Source: an uncultured Polaribacter sp. (GTDB taxonomy: Bacteria > Bacteroidota > Bacteroidia > Flavobacteriales > Flavobacteriaceae). From it: a DNA stretch of 64,000 bases. Position 1 is the stretch's first letter; every line of letters starts with the position of its first letter. The translations under genes and the position numbers were made by a program. The notes under the pieces are model-generated. The model did not search any database. It saw only the letters and a program-made list of their open reading frames with translations, and was not told the DNA's origin. This document shows positions 26,627 through 35,592 of this stretch, in pieces. The stretch is from the NCBI RefSeq assembly GCF_947501385.1, contig NZ_CANMVP010000014.1, positions 1-64,000 on the forward strand. Direction: 5' to 3'.

Positions 26627-29600
26627 ATTGCTACCTTTGCATTATTCAATATTTCTCTTACTTCTGTTTTACAACTTCCACAGCCTAAACCCGCGCCTGT
26701 TTTGTTGCACAATTGGGTAAAATTTGTACATCCTTTTTGAATGGCTTCTTGGATATTTCCTTCTCCAACTTGACTACAAGAGCAGACTAATTTCCCTAAA
26801 ACTGGTGTGCCGTTTGAGGTGCCTCTTAACAGTGTATTTCGTTTGTCAGACATCTCAATTTTGCTTTCAATCATGGTTTTAAATTCGGCAAATTCATTTT
26901 TATCACCCATTAAAACAGCGCCAATTAATAGATCATCTTTAACAATACACTTTTTATAATAGCGTTTTGAAATGTCTGTAAAAATAATTTCTTCATAACT
27001 TGGGTCGTTATCTGGAACGGTAATTTCACCAATACTGCACAAGTTTAAATCGTTAAATTTTAAGATGTTCATCAACACAGAACCTCTGTAGGCTTCACTA
27101 ATATCACCTGCAATAAAATTGGCTAAGATACCTGCTTGTTCTTCTGCTGCAGAGGTAATTCCGAATAATTTATTGTTGTATTCTGCGATTTCTCCAACCG
27201 CAAAAATGTCTGGATGTGAAGATTGTAAATGCTGATTTACTTTTACGCCCAGACCGCAAATAATTCCGTTATTTTTAGCAATTTCTATATTTGGCCTTGT
27301 ACCAATTGCGTATACAATTGCATTTGCTGTAATGTATTTTCCACTTTTAAGGTTGATGGTTAATTCTCCCGAATCTTCATCATTAAAAACGGTACTTACT
27401 TCATTGTCAAAATAAATTTGAATGCCTTTTTCTTGCACATCTAGAGATAATAATTTGCTCGAAATTTTATCTAGCTGGCGTTCCATTAATCTAGATGCTC
27501 TTTGCACAATGGTAATTTTTACATTTTTGTGTTTCATTGCTGCCGCCAATTCTAGGCCTAACAAGCCTCCACCAACAATAACAACATGCTGTTTTTCTGG
27601 TGGTAAACCAGTATTTTCTAAGTATTTTTTAAATGTATCTGCATCCTTTTTATCACGCATTGTAAACCTTCCAGGCAAATCTATTTGAACATCTTTTGGA
27701 ATAAAAGCGCTACTTCCTGTTGCTAAAACAAGTTTGTCAAAAGCATGTGTTTCACCATTAGAATCTGTAACTGTTTTATTTTCTTTATCGATCTTTTCAA
27801 TAGTAGTTTCTGCGTGAATTTTAATAGCCAAATTATTTAATTCGGCATTTTTAATTTTTAACAACTGTTCCCAAGTCAATTCTTCAGTAATATATTCTGG
27901 CAATAAAACGCGGTTGTAAAATAAGTTAGCTTCTTTTGAAAATACGTGAATCTCATCCACCTCATTATAATCTCTATAGTTTTGTAAAAATCGAAATGCG
28001 GCAGCTCCTGCGCCAGCAATTACAATTTTTTCTTTTGGCTTTTTATATTTAGAAACCGAAACAGAAGTAAACTTAAAATCGGGTTCTTTTGAAATAGGAT
28101 CTATATGCGTATTCGTTAAATTGTTAGCTCTATTTAAATTGCTTTGTAATACTTTTCCCCAATGCATTGGCAGAAAAACAACACCTTCTTTAATAGCATC
28201 TGTAATTTTTGAGCGAACTCTTACAACACCATTTGAGCTTTTAATTTCGGTAATGTCTCCATCTTTAATACTATTCAAATAGGCATCTACAGGATGAATT
28301 TCTAAAACGGGTTTGGAATAATGTGTTTTTAATCTTGATACTTTTCCTGTTTTTGTCATGGTATGCCACTGATCTCGAACACGACCTGTGGTCAATATCA
28401 ATGGAAATTTGTCAGTTGTTTTTACAGAAGTATTTTCTATGGTGGATGGAATATTAAAAATGGCTTTTTTTGAAGGTGTATAGAATTTTTTATCTTGAAA
28501 TAAGCGAGCTGTTCCTTTATGACGATATGCATTTACAGGCCATTGAAAGGTTCCTTCTGTTTTTAAACGTTCGTAATTTAAGAAAGAAACATCAATATTT
28601 GTGCCTTTGGTCATCGCTGCATATTCGTCATAAATTTCTGCCGCACCATTATAATTGAATCCTCTAAATCCCATTCTTTGGGCAAAATCACATAAAATTT
28701 CTACATCTGGTCTTGCTTCTCCTGGGGCTTCAATTTCTTTTGGTAAATAGGAAATTCTTCGTTCAGAATTGGTCATCGTTCCTTCTTTCTCTAACCAAGC
28801 TGCAGCTGGCAATACCAAATCGGCATAGTTTAAAGTATCTGATTTATGAGAAATTTCTTGTACCACCACAAACTTAGACTTTGCCATTGCTTTTTCTATT
28901 TGATGCGAATTTGGCATACTTACTAACGGATTTGTACAAACAATCCAAACGGCTTTTAGCTTTCCGCTTTCTAAAGCATCAAACATTTCTGTAGCTGTGA
29001 GTCCTGGTTTTGGTGATATTTTATCAACCCCCCAAAATTGGGCAACTTCTCTTCTGTGCTCTTCGTTGTATAAATCTTTATGAACTGCCAATAAATTTGC
29101 CATTCCGCCAACTTCACGTCCCCCCATGGCATTTGGTTGTCCAGTTAATGAAAAAGGGCCTGAACCTGGTTTTCCAACGTGTCCTGTTATTAAAGATAAA
29201 TTTAAAAGTGATGTATTTTTGTCTGTACCAATAACACTTTGATTTAAACCCATTGCCCACATACTGATAAACCCTTTAGACAACCCAATCATTTCTGCTG
29301 CTTTTTGGATGTCTTTTTCTGGTATTCTACAGATTCTTGAAGCCTGTCTCAGCGTTGTTCCAAAAATAACTTTCTTATAACCGTCAAAACCTAGCGTATG
29401 TTTTTTGATAAAGTTTTCATCAATTAGACCACTTTTATATAAATGTCTTCCAATAGCATTGTATAAAATAACATCTGTACCAGGTGTCAACTGCAAGTGT
29501 AGGTCTGCAAAATTGGCTGAGTCGGTTTTACGAGGATCGATTACAATAATTTTTACGTTCTTATTTTCCTCTTTCCGCTTTTCAATACGTCTAAATAAAA

Positions 29601-30144
29601 TAGGATGACACCATGCAGGATTTGCACCTGTAATTAAAAAAGTATCTGCCAGTTCGATATCTTCATACGAAATGGGTACACTGTCTTCGCCAAATGTTTT
29701 TTTGTAACCCACCACAGCAGAACTCATACATAAGCGCGAATTGGTATCTATATTATTAGTGCCTAGAAAACCTTTTGTTAATTTATTGGCAATGTAGTAT
29801 TCTTCGGTTAAACTCTGCCCAGAAACATAAAAAGCAACACTATCTGCACCGTGTTTTTTAATGATAGATTTAAATACGTTGGCAGCTCTATCTAAAGCAG
29901 TATCCCAACTTACGCGCTCACGAGGATGCGAACGGCTCCATCGCATTTCTGGATATAAAATTCTGTCAGAAACGTCATTGGCAACATAATGTAGGTTCAT
30001 CCCTTTAGAACATAACATTCCTTTGTTTACAGGATGGTCTTTATCGCCTTCAACAAAAACCTTGTTGTTGATGTCTTTTGTTACGATAATTCCACAACCA
30101 ACGCCACAATAAGAACAGGTTGTTTTCACTTTATTTTTTATCAT
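26623..30144 (-). CDS. nasC: Assimilatory nitrate reductase fused to NirB-type flavoprotein and BFD domains
   Basis: 1173 residues, a fusion. Residues about 1-690: molybdopterin reductase with N-terminal [4Fe-4S] motif C10-x2-C13-x3-C17-x27-C45, probable Mo ligand Cys139 (NSRLCMSS) and the C-terminal molybdopterin-dinucleotide-binding domain (LILTTGRVRDQWHTMTKTGK). Residues about 698-1100: FAD/NAD(P)H oxidoreductase as in NirB/NasB (IVIAGAGAAAFRFL; second Rossmann HVVIVGGGLLGLELA). Residues about 1118-1165: BFD-like [2Fe-2S] domain (CSC ... CGSC). It reduces nitrate to nitrite in the cytoplasm, probably from NAD(P)H in one chain. The nearest promoter with the shared palindrome is that of narK, 126 bp upstream of this gene's start. 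Confidence 0.93.
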   Translation of the reverse strand: MIKNKVKTTCSYCGVGCGIIVTKDINNKVFVEGDKDHPVNKGMLCSKGMNLHYVANDVSDRILYPEMRWSRSHPRERVSWDTALDRAANVFKSIIKKHGADSVAFYVSGQSLTEEYYIANKLTKGFLGTNNIDTNSRLCMSSAVVGYKKTFGEDSVPISYEDIELADTFLITGANPAWCHPILFRRIEKRKEENKNVKIIVIDPRKTDSANFADLHLQLTPGTDVILYNAIGRHLYKSGLIDENFIKKHTLGFDGYKKVIFGTTLRQASRICRIPEKDIQKAAEMIGLSKGFISMWAMGLNQSVIGTDKNTSLLNLSLITGHVGKPGSGPFSLTGQPNAMGGREVGGMANLLAVHKDLYNEEHRREVAQFWGVDKISPKPGLTATEMFDALESGKLKAVWIVCTNPLVSMPNSHQIEKAMAKSKFVVVQEISHKSDTLNYADLVLPAAAWLEKEGTMTNSERRISYLPKEIEAPGEARPDVEILCDFAQRMGFRGFNYNGAAEIYDEYAAMTKGTNIDVSFLNYERLKTEGTFQWPVNAYRHKGTARLFQDKKFYTPSKKAIFNIPSTIENTSVKTTDKFPLILTTGRVRDQWHTMTKTGKVSRLKTHYSKPVLEIHPVDAYLNSIKDGDITEIKSSNGVVRVRSKITDAIKEGVVFLPMHWGKVLQSNLNRANNLTNTHIDPISKEPDFKFTSVSVSKYKKPKEKIVIAGAGAAAFRFLQNYRDYNEVDEIHVFSKEANLFYNRVLLPEYITEELTWEQLLKIKNAELNNLAIKIHAETTIEKIDKENKTVTDSNGETHAFDKLVLATGSSAFIPKDVQIDLPGRFTMRDKKDADTFKKYLENTGLPPEKQHVVIVGGGLLGLELAAAMKHKNVKITIVQRASRLMERQLDKISSKLLSLDVQEKGIQIYFDNEVSTVFNDEDSGELTINLKSGKYITANAIVYAIGTRPNIEIAKNNGIICGLGVKVNQHLQSSHPDIFAVGEIAEYNNKLFGITSAAEEQAGILANFIAGDISEAYRGSVLMNILKFNDLNLCSIGEITVPDNDPSYEEIIFTDISKRYYKKCIVKDDLLIGAVLMGDKNEFAEFKTMIESKIEMSDKRNTLLRGTSNGTPVLGKLVCSCSQVGEGNIQEAIQKGCTNFTQLCNKTGAGLGCGSCKTEVREILNNAKVAI

Positions 30145-30270
30145 TTTAGACCAAGATTTTACACTAAATACGACATTAAAAGTTGACTAGCCAAAGGTTG
30201 ACTTTATTATTCTGAATCCTTTAAAAAAAGGATTTCTAATTTCTAAATCGATAAAAAAGCACCCTTATAA

Positions 30271-31701
30271 TTAGCTTTTTACAGGTATTGGAGTTAATTT
30301 TTGTTTTGTCTTTTTTACAAGAGATGGTGCTTCATTTTCCTCTTCCTCTGTTGAAAATTTAATAGCTAAAGCAATAATACCTGTAACTACCACGACAAAA
30401 CCAATGCGTAAATATCCACTGGAAACGGCAGCTGAAGAAGCTACAGATTGTGCATTTTTTATGATTTCTTCTCCAAAACTTTCATTGGATAAAATAGCTG
30501 CTTTTTCTGCAACTGCAGATTTTGATTTTAACAACATTGCTGCTAAAAAAGCGCCTACATTTCCTCCAGCTCCCACAATTCCAGAAACCGTACCAACTGC
30601 TTTTTTATTGATAAAAGGCACTACAGAAAAAGTGGCACCTTCTGCCATCTGAACACTTAAGCTAAATAAAATTAATAAGATTACACCAACAATTAAACTG
30701 GTGGCTCCTGAGAAAGAAATGAGCATAATTCCTTGGATTGTTAAAATAAAAGACAAGAATAAAACACGACCTCTTAGGCCTTTTAATTTTCCGAATTTAT
30801 CACCAAAAAAACCACCTAAAGTTCTTGCAAAAATATTCATTAAAGCAAATGATAATACAATATTTCCCGCCGTTATTCTTTCTAATTGAAAGGTATTCTG
30901 TAGGTAATCATCCATGGTTCCATATACTGTTAATTCGATTCCGAAACTTGCAGCGTAGACCACAAAAAGAATCCAAACTCTATAATCTTTTAAAACGGTT
31001 AAAAAATTGATTTGCTCTTTTTTTACAACAATCATTTGACCAGTAGCCTTTAATTCTTTGAAATTTCCTTGCGGTGTGTCTTGAGTAAAAAAGAAATATA
31101 CAATTCCCATTAAAAAGCAAATAATCCCTGCAATTACCATTGCATATCTCCAAGCTTCAGCATCTGCAACACCAAAACTAACAACGGCTGCGGCTATTAA
31201 TGGCATTCCCAATCTATTGGCTCCTCCGCCTAAATTTCCCCAGCCTGCAGAAGTTGCATTTGCGGTACCAACTATATTTGGTGCAAACATTAATGAAGTG
31301 TGCACTTGTGTGATGACAAAGGAAGCACCAATAAAACCGATGAATAATCTACAGATTAAAAATTGATTGGGTGTTTGTACAGATCCGCATAAAATTACAG
31401 GAATTGCACCTAACATTAGTAACCAGGTATAGCACAATCTGGGGCCGTATGTATCGCACAATTTACCAATAAGTAAACGTGCAAAAACGGTTCCTGAAAC
31501 GGCTAAAATGATGGAATTCCATTTTTGATCTGGAGTTAAGCCTAAATCTTTTACAACATCTGGCATAAAAGGAACAATGCCAAACCAAGCAAAAAAGCAC
31601 ATAAAGAAAGATATGGAGGTGATCCAAAATGTACGTGTTGATACATTTTTAAAGTCGAGTAAATTTAATGTTGTTGCTTTCTTTTGAACTAAAGTTGACA
31701 T
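30271..31701 (-). CDS. narK: NarK-type nitrate/nitrite transporter (MFS, NNP family)
   Basis: About 476 residues, twelve predicted membrane helices. Both nitrate-signature segments are present: TSAGWGNLGGGANRLGMPLI in helix 5 and GIVGAGGNVGAFLAAMLL in helix 11. It should move nitrate in, or exchange it for nitrite, across the inner membrane. I chose ATG at 31701 (MSTLVQKKATTLN); an upstream TTG at 31722 is in frame but lies between the -7 box and the start and gives a poor leader. It is the probable first gene of a narK-nasC-rubredoxin-fnr transcript. Confidence 0.93.
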   Translation of the reverse strand: MSTLVQKKATTLNLLDFKNVSTRTFWITSISFFMCFFAWFGIVPFMPDVVKDLGLTPDQKWNSIILAVSGTVFARLLIGKLCDTYGPRLCYTWLLMLGAIPVILCGSVQTPNQFLICRLFIGFIGASFVITQVHTSLMFAPNIVGTANATSAGWGNLGGGANRLGMPLIAAAVVSFGVADAEAWRYAMVIAGIICFLMGIVYFFFTQDTPQGNFKELKATGQMIVVKKEQINFLTVLKDYRVWILFVVYAASFGIELTVYGTMDDYLQNTFQLERITAGNIVLSFALMNIFARTLGGFFGDKFGKLKGLRGRVLFLSFILTIQGIMLISFSGATSLIVGVILLILFSLSVQMAEGATFSVVPFINKKAVGTVSGIVGAGGNVGAFLAAMLLKSKSAVAEKAAILSNESFGEEIIKNAQSVASSAAVSSGYLRIGFVVVVTGIIALAIKFSTEEEENEAPSLVKKTKQKLTPIPVKS

Positions 31702-31719
31702 AATACCTATTTTACAAAA

Positions 31720-31740
31720 CAAAACTAAGTATAAATACTT
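31720..31740 (-). promoter_or_regulatory. narK promoter: palindrome AAGTA-TAAA-TACTT abutting TAGTTTTG
   Basis: The palindrome is 31727-31740. Minus-strand -7 box TAGTTTTG (31727-31720) matches TAnnTTTG in full and shares one base with the palindrome. Centre to ATG is 32.5 bp. No TTTG (-33) is seen 19-21 bp upstream, which suggests dependence on an activator or an unusual promoter. Confidence 0.72.
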
Positions 31741-31871
31741 AATATTTATATCTAAAAATACGTAATTATCGTAAAATTATGAGATTGATAAATAGGGAAT
31801 TGATATTTGAGAATATCTTAAAAACCTTGTTAAAAAATAATAAGTAAAGAAAAATAGGCAATATAAAATAC

Positions 31872-32531
31872 TTAAAAAAGGGAGTATTTTTTGGCTTTAT
31901 TCGTCAATTCCATTAGGTTTTTGGCTGCTAATTTCTTCATCAAATTAAAACGATGTACTTCTGCGGTTCGTTTGCTAATTTGAAGTTCATCTGCAATGTC
32001 TTTGTTGTTCTTTAATTCTAAGACTAAAGTAAGTATTTGCCTTTCTCTTTTTGTCAATTTAAAAGGAAGTTCCGTAGGTTCTTTTTTAGTTTCTAAAGCC
32101 TTATTTGTATTACCATTTACAAAGTTGTTCATGATAATGGTAGAAACGTCAGCTGTAAAATATTTATCTCCAGAAGCCACTTTATGAATCGCTTTTAAAA
32201 ATTCTTTTTTGCTTGCTCCTTTTAACAAATAACCATCTGCACCCGCTTGTATAGATTGTACCACATATTCCTCAGAGTCGTGCATAGAAAGCACCAATGT
32301 TTTTACGTCTTTATACTGTTTGCTCATTTCAGCAACAACTTCAATTCCATTCATTTCAGGCATCCGAATGTCTACAATTAAAACATGGGGTTTGTTTTTT
32401 AAAACTGCTTCTAAAGCCTCTTTTCCGTTAGAAGCTTCATCAATTACAGTAATTCCTGTTTGATCTTCTAAAAGTGCTTTGATGCCATCTCTTACCAAAA
32501 CGTGGTCGTCTGCTAAAACTACATTTATCAT
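31872..32531 (-). CDS. NarL/FixJ-family response regulator
   Basis: 219 residues. Receiver domain (1-120) with acidic pair Asp8/Asp9, phospho-acceptor Asp54 (LIVDIRMPEMNG) and switch Ser/Lys residues. C-terminal LuxR-type helix-turn-helix (about 150-215, LTKRERQILTLVLELKNNKD, then ISKRTAEVHRFNLMKKL). It pairs with the NarX-like kinase at 33176-34987, from which it is separated by 645 bp of decayed toxin-antitoxin DNA. It has its own promoter with the 14-bp palindrome, so it may be autoregulated or under the FNR-like protein. Confidence 0.92.
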   Translation of the reverse strand: MINVVLADDHVLVRDGIKALLEDQTGITVIDEASNGKEALEAVLKNKPHVLIVDIRMPEMNGIEVVAEMSKQYKDVKTLVLSMHDSEEYVVQSIQAGADGYLLKGASKKEFLKAIHKVASGDKYFTADVSTIIMNNFVNGNTNKALETKKEPTELPFKLTKRERQILTLVLELKNNKDIADELQISKRTAEVHRFNLMKKLAAKNLMELTNKAKKYSLF

Positions 32532-32552
32532 AATTAACTAAATTGATACGTA

Positions 32553-32583
32553 CAAAAATAGTATTTTTTAAGTAAAACTACGT
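32553..32583 (-). promoter_or_regulatory. Response-regulator promoter: palindrome AAGTA-AAAC-TACGT one helical turn from TATTTTTG
   Basis: The palindrome is 32570-32583. Minus-strand -7 box TATTTTTG is at 32560-32553, a full match to TAnnTTTG. Compared with narK and nirB the palindrome lies exactly 10 bp further upstream, so the same DNA face is kept. A TACGTA hexamer (32547-32552) adjoins the box. Confidence 0.65.
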
Positions 32584-32634
32584 AACTGAAATATTGAGTT
32601 GTTTGATGTTTTATATATTTTTAGAAATTAAATT

Positions 32635-32928
32635 CTAAATTTCCTCTTTAAGTTTCGGAATATGATTAATTATTATTGACCAAATAGTTTCATCAGAAAT
32701 AGTATCATAGGAGTGTATCACTTGATTTCTTAAGCTAATGATAGCTTTTGAGTTAGAAATTAAATTTTCAAAATCAACATCTCTTTTTTAAAGATTTGGC
32801 TAAAGCCAATATGCTTTCTAAATAATGGCGATGGGCTAAAGCCCAACGCTATTAAAATTTACGTATCCAATTTCTTCAATAGCCAAATGAATATCATACA
32901 GCCACTTTAATATGCTTTCATCCGAAAA
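32635..32928 (-). pseudogene. Broken HepT-like (HEPN, DUF86) toxin gene
   Basis: Two separated minus-strand pieces. The N-terminal piece reads DESILKWLYDIHLAIEEIGY (about 32928-32855). The C-terminal piece reads from RDVDFENLISNSKAIISL through RNQVIHSYD to IPKLKEEI and a TAG stop (about 32785-32635). RNQVIH is the HEPN R-x4-H RNase motif. A palindromic element splits them, and the only nearby ATG is out of frame with the N-terminal piece, so a frameshift is also present. Related intact genes follow a nucleotidyltransferase gene, as the remnant here does. Confidence 0.75.
32786..32853. repeat. Two-hairpin palindromic element interrupting hepT
   Basis: Two hairpins share the loop TAAA: TTGGC/GCCAA (32796-32809) and TGGGC/GCCCA (32832-32845), joined by an AT-rich spacer. 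The element lies between the two halves of the HepT remnant. Confidence 0.75.
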
Positions 32929-33023
32929 TTAATTCTTTGTTTTTATTGATAGAATTAATCAAAATTGGATTTTTTAAAGCTTGTTCTTCTACTAAATCAA
33001 TTTCTCTTTGAAAGAGCTTCCAT
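32919..33023 (-). pseudogene. C-terminal remnant of an MntA-like nucleotidyltransferase (antitoxin)
   Basis: Thirty-four codons read from WKLFQREIDLVEEQALKNP to NKELIFG and a TGA stop, which overlaps the out-of-frame ATG near the start of the HepT remnant. This matches the end of MNT-domain proteins (form 'VDLV.E.ALKNP...N.TK.LIYG'). The catalytic GS...D-x-D part is missing and an in-frame TAA lies just upstream, so the gene is dead. Confidence 0.65.
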
Positions 33024-33175
33024 AATTATAGATTATACGTAATCAAAAATACAAAAATTCTTTCTAACATCATTTTCTATTAAAATTTAAGATTTTTAAC
33101 TAGATGATTTAAAGTGCACATTTTTATTCTGACAAATTTGAATCTATCAGAATAAAAAAAAGTGAAAAAAAACTC

Positions 33176-34987
33176 TTAAATCGGGATATTCAAAGTAACT
33201 CTTGTCCCTTTTTCCAATTCAGAATTTAGGAATAATCTACCATCTATGTATTTAATGCGCTCTTTCATAAACGTCATGCCCATGCCACCATCACCATTTT
33301 TAACTCTTTTTACTTTGGATGGTTCAAAACCTTTTCCATCATCATCAATAACAATGCTTAGCATGTTTTTACTATGAGAAAGAGATACCAAAATATGAGA
33401 AGATGCTGCATATTTGATAGCATTGTTAATAGCCTCTTGTGTAATTCTGTAAATATTAATTTCTATTAAAGAATCCAATCGTTGGTTGAAATTGGTTTTA
33501 TTAAAAAATAAGATTTCTTTTCCTGTTAATCTGCCTAATTCTTTTGTTAGTTTTGATATTGCGGGCACCACTCCGTGATCTGACAGTTCTGGTGGCGTTA
33601 AGTTAAAAGTTGCAGTTCTAACTCCTTTTATAATATTGGTAGTCAGTTCTTTTAAATGCTCAATTTTTAATGTAGTTTTCTCAATATCATTCATATTGAT
33701 GCTTTCTAAATTGTATTTTAAACCAGTAAGCATTTGCCCAATTCCGTCATGTACGTCTTTTGCAATTCTGTTTTGTTCTTTTTCTTGATTCTCAATAATT
33801 TTACTTGAAATTATTTTTTGTTGACTCATTTTTTCTTCAAAACTCTCTTTTGTGAGTCTTTCAATTTCTATTTGTCCTGCTTTTCTTGCAGTAATTTCTG
33901 AGGCTATTATTAATAATTCTGACTTGTCTTCTGTAGGTCTGTATGGAATGATAGACATTTCTAACCAAATATCCTTATCGTTCTTTATAGTTGCTTTTAC
34001 TTCTCCTTGCCAGCCGGTTTTTTTATGCCGATGTATTAAATTTTCAAGCACTAATTGTTCGTTTTCATTGCTCGATAAAACAGTCCAAAAGAAGGTTTCT
34101 TTTTGAAAATTTGAAATTTTAAACAAACGAGAAAACTTATTCCCCATGTGGATTAAACTTCCATTTGAAGCAATCCTTGCAAACAATAAGGTTTCATCCA
34201 TTGCGTGACTTAGTGCACGTAATTCTTTGATAGATTTTTCTTTTGAAATACTTAATTCATCTGCCTCAAAAGCCATTTTCTTTGCTTTCTTTTCTGCCAT
34301 TAACAATTGTGTTAGTGTTGCTTTTACAGATTTTGCCGTTGGCCAGAAAATGAATAAAAATTCTCCTAAAAGAATTAATAAGGTGAGTACCATTAGAAAA
34401 AATTCTAACTTGCGCAACCAAGCTACTTTTTCATCAGCTTCTAAATCATATTGATTTACAATTGCGTCCATTATCTGTAAAAAAGAACCTTCATTTTGGG
34501 TTACTTTTTCAATTTTTGAGTCCAAACTATCAATAGAAATTAAGGCATTTTCTTGTAATCTTTTTACAATCTCCTCTGATGCTTTTTGAATGGTATCAAA
34601 AACAGGGTTTATCGCCTTAAACTTATTTTTAATTTTTGTGCTATTTTGTTTAGGAAGCCCTAAACTATCATTTCCCTTTTGAAGAGAATGGTGAGAAATT
34701 ACCCATAAATACAGCGTTTCTTTAATATTGTCTTTAAGGAAAATTCTGTTTTTTTTATCTGAATAAACAGAAAGTGAAACAATTTCTTTTGTTAATTTTT
34801 GACTCAACATTCGTTGTCTCCCTGCAATATTAATTACAGTAGAATCACTTTGTTGTGATTCTAGGTGATTACGAACTAAAACTTGACTAATAATTACAGA
34901 AAGTGCAATAGTGCTTAATGCAATAATATACAAACGACTTAATTTATTAAACGTTCTTTGGTCTAATGAATTGCCATTTTTAGTCAT
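33176..34987 (-). CDS. NarX-like sensor histidine kinase with PilJ-type nitrate P-box
   Basis: 603 residues. Membrane helix 1 (about 19-38), periplasmic PilJ/NarX-type sensor (about 40-192), helix 2 (about 195-215), a PAS-like domain (about 255-375), a HisKA_3 dimerisation helix with His413 (RIAKDVHDGIGQML) and a C-terminal ATPase with N box EAINNAIKYA and DDGKGFEP. The sensor begins STVINIAGRQRMLSQKL, matching the P-box of NarX, where the Arg contacts nitrate. It should sense nitrate or nitrite outside the membrane and phosphorylate the response regulator at 31872. It lies 11 bp after the DUF4202 gene, so it is made with nirB/nirD. Confidence 0.9.
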   Translation of the reverse strand: MTKNGNSLDQRTFNKLSRLYIIALSTIALSVIISQVLVRNHLESQQSDSTVINIAGRQRMLSQKLTKEIVSLSVYSDKKNRIFLKDNIKETLYLWVISHHSLQKGNDSLGLPKQNSTKIKNKFKAINPVFDTIQKASEEIVKRLQENALISIDSLDSKIEKVTQNEGSFLQIMDAIVNQYDLEADEKVAWLRKLEFFLMVLTLLILLGEFLFIFWPTAKSVKATLTQLLMAEKKAKKMAFEADELSISKEKSIKELRALSHAMDETLLFARIASNGSLIHMGNKFSRLFKISNFQKETFFWTVLSSNENEQLVLENLIHRHKKTGWQGEVKATIKNDKDIWLEMSIIPYRPTEDKSELLIIASEITARKAGQIEIERLTKESFEEKMSQQKIISSKIIENQEKEQNRIAKDVHDGIGQMLTGLKYNLESINMNDIEKTTLKIEHLKELTTNIIKGVRTATFNLTPPELSDHGVVPAISKLTKELGRLTGKEILFFNKTNFNQRLDSLIEINIYRITQEAINNAIKYAASSHILVSLSHSKNMLSIVIDDDGKGFEPSKVKRVKNGDGGMGMTFMKERIKYIDGRLFLNSELEKGTRVTLNIPI

Positions 34988-34998
34988 TGTATAACGTT

Positions 34999-35583
34999 TT
35001 ATAAAATTGCTTTTTGAACTAAAGCAAAACTCTTCTCAGAAAGTGGAAGTTGTAGGGCTTCAGCGTGGCCTTTGTCAGACATTTTTACCCACGTTTTTTT
35101 TAAGATATCTATTACCTTTTCATCTGTATGTTTTGCGGCAAACTCTTCAAAATAATAATCTAAAAAAACCAAACAAATAGTGTCTTCTAAAGTTTGTGAT
35201 TCTTCGTTTTTCTTGATGCGTCTTTTTAAGATTATTTTTTGGACTCTTTCTACAAATTGAGCATCGAATCCTACTTCTTGCAAAATTTCTCCTGTGATCT
35301 CTGCATGCATTTTTTTGAGCGTTTCTCGCCACTTTAAATACCCAACTCTATCCATTGGATATTCATTTCTTGGAATTTTCCAACGGCAAATATGTTGTGC
35401 TCTTGCAGCAATCTGCAATGCTTTAGATGCATTTGGCTCAAACTGCAACAACTTTCTCGTCATTCGTTGAGAATACAGTAATTCTTTTGGGTATGACAAG
35501 CCTGCAACTTCGTAAGTATTTTCGTCTTCAGCATTTTTTTTATCAATAATTGCAATGGCTGTTTCAAATCTTGTCGGCTTCAT
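34999..35583 (-). CDS. DUF4202 family protein in the nitrite reductase operon
   Basis: 194 residues, soluble, mostly helical. It matches my memory of DUF4202, often found beside assimilatory nitrate or nitrite reductase genes; its function is unknown. Conserved-looking features include the AARAQHICRWKIPR segment, YPMDRVGYLKWR and LVFLDYYFEEF, with spaced His and Asp residues (Q-H-x2-R-W) that could bind a metal. It sits between nirD (9 bp away) and the kinase gene (11 bp away) on one transcript, so a role in nitrogen sensing or NirB cofactor handling is possible but not shown. Confidence 0.8.
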   Translation of the reverse strand: MKPTRFETAIAIIDKKNAEDENTYEVAGLSYPKELLYSQRMTRKLLQFEPNASKALQIAARAQHICRWKIPRNEYPMDRVGYLKWRETLKKMHAEITGEILQEVGFDAQFVERVQKIILKRRIKKNEESQTLEDTICLVFLDYYFEEFAAKHTDEKVIDILKKTWVKMSDKGHAEALQLPLSEKSFALVQKAIL

Positions 35584-35592
35584 TTTTTTGAT

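Noticed and set aside
30145-30270. A palindrome site directly before nasC
   Set aside because: Only one poor half-site (TACGA) is seen; nasC is more simply read through from the narK promoter.
31702-31722. TTG start of narK seven codons upstream
   Set aside because: It lies between the -7 box and the ATG, probably at or before the transcription start, and adds an unlikely MFCKIGI leader.
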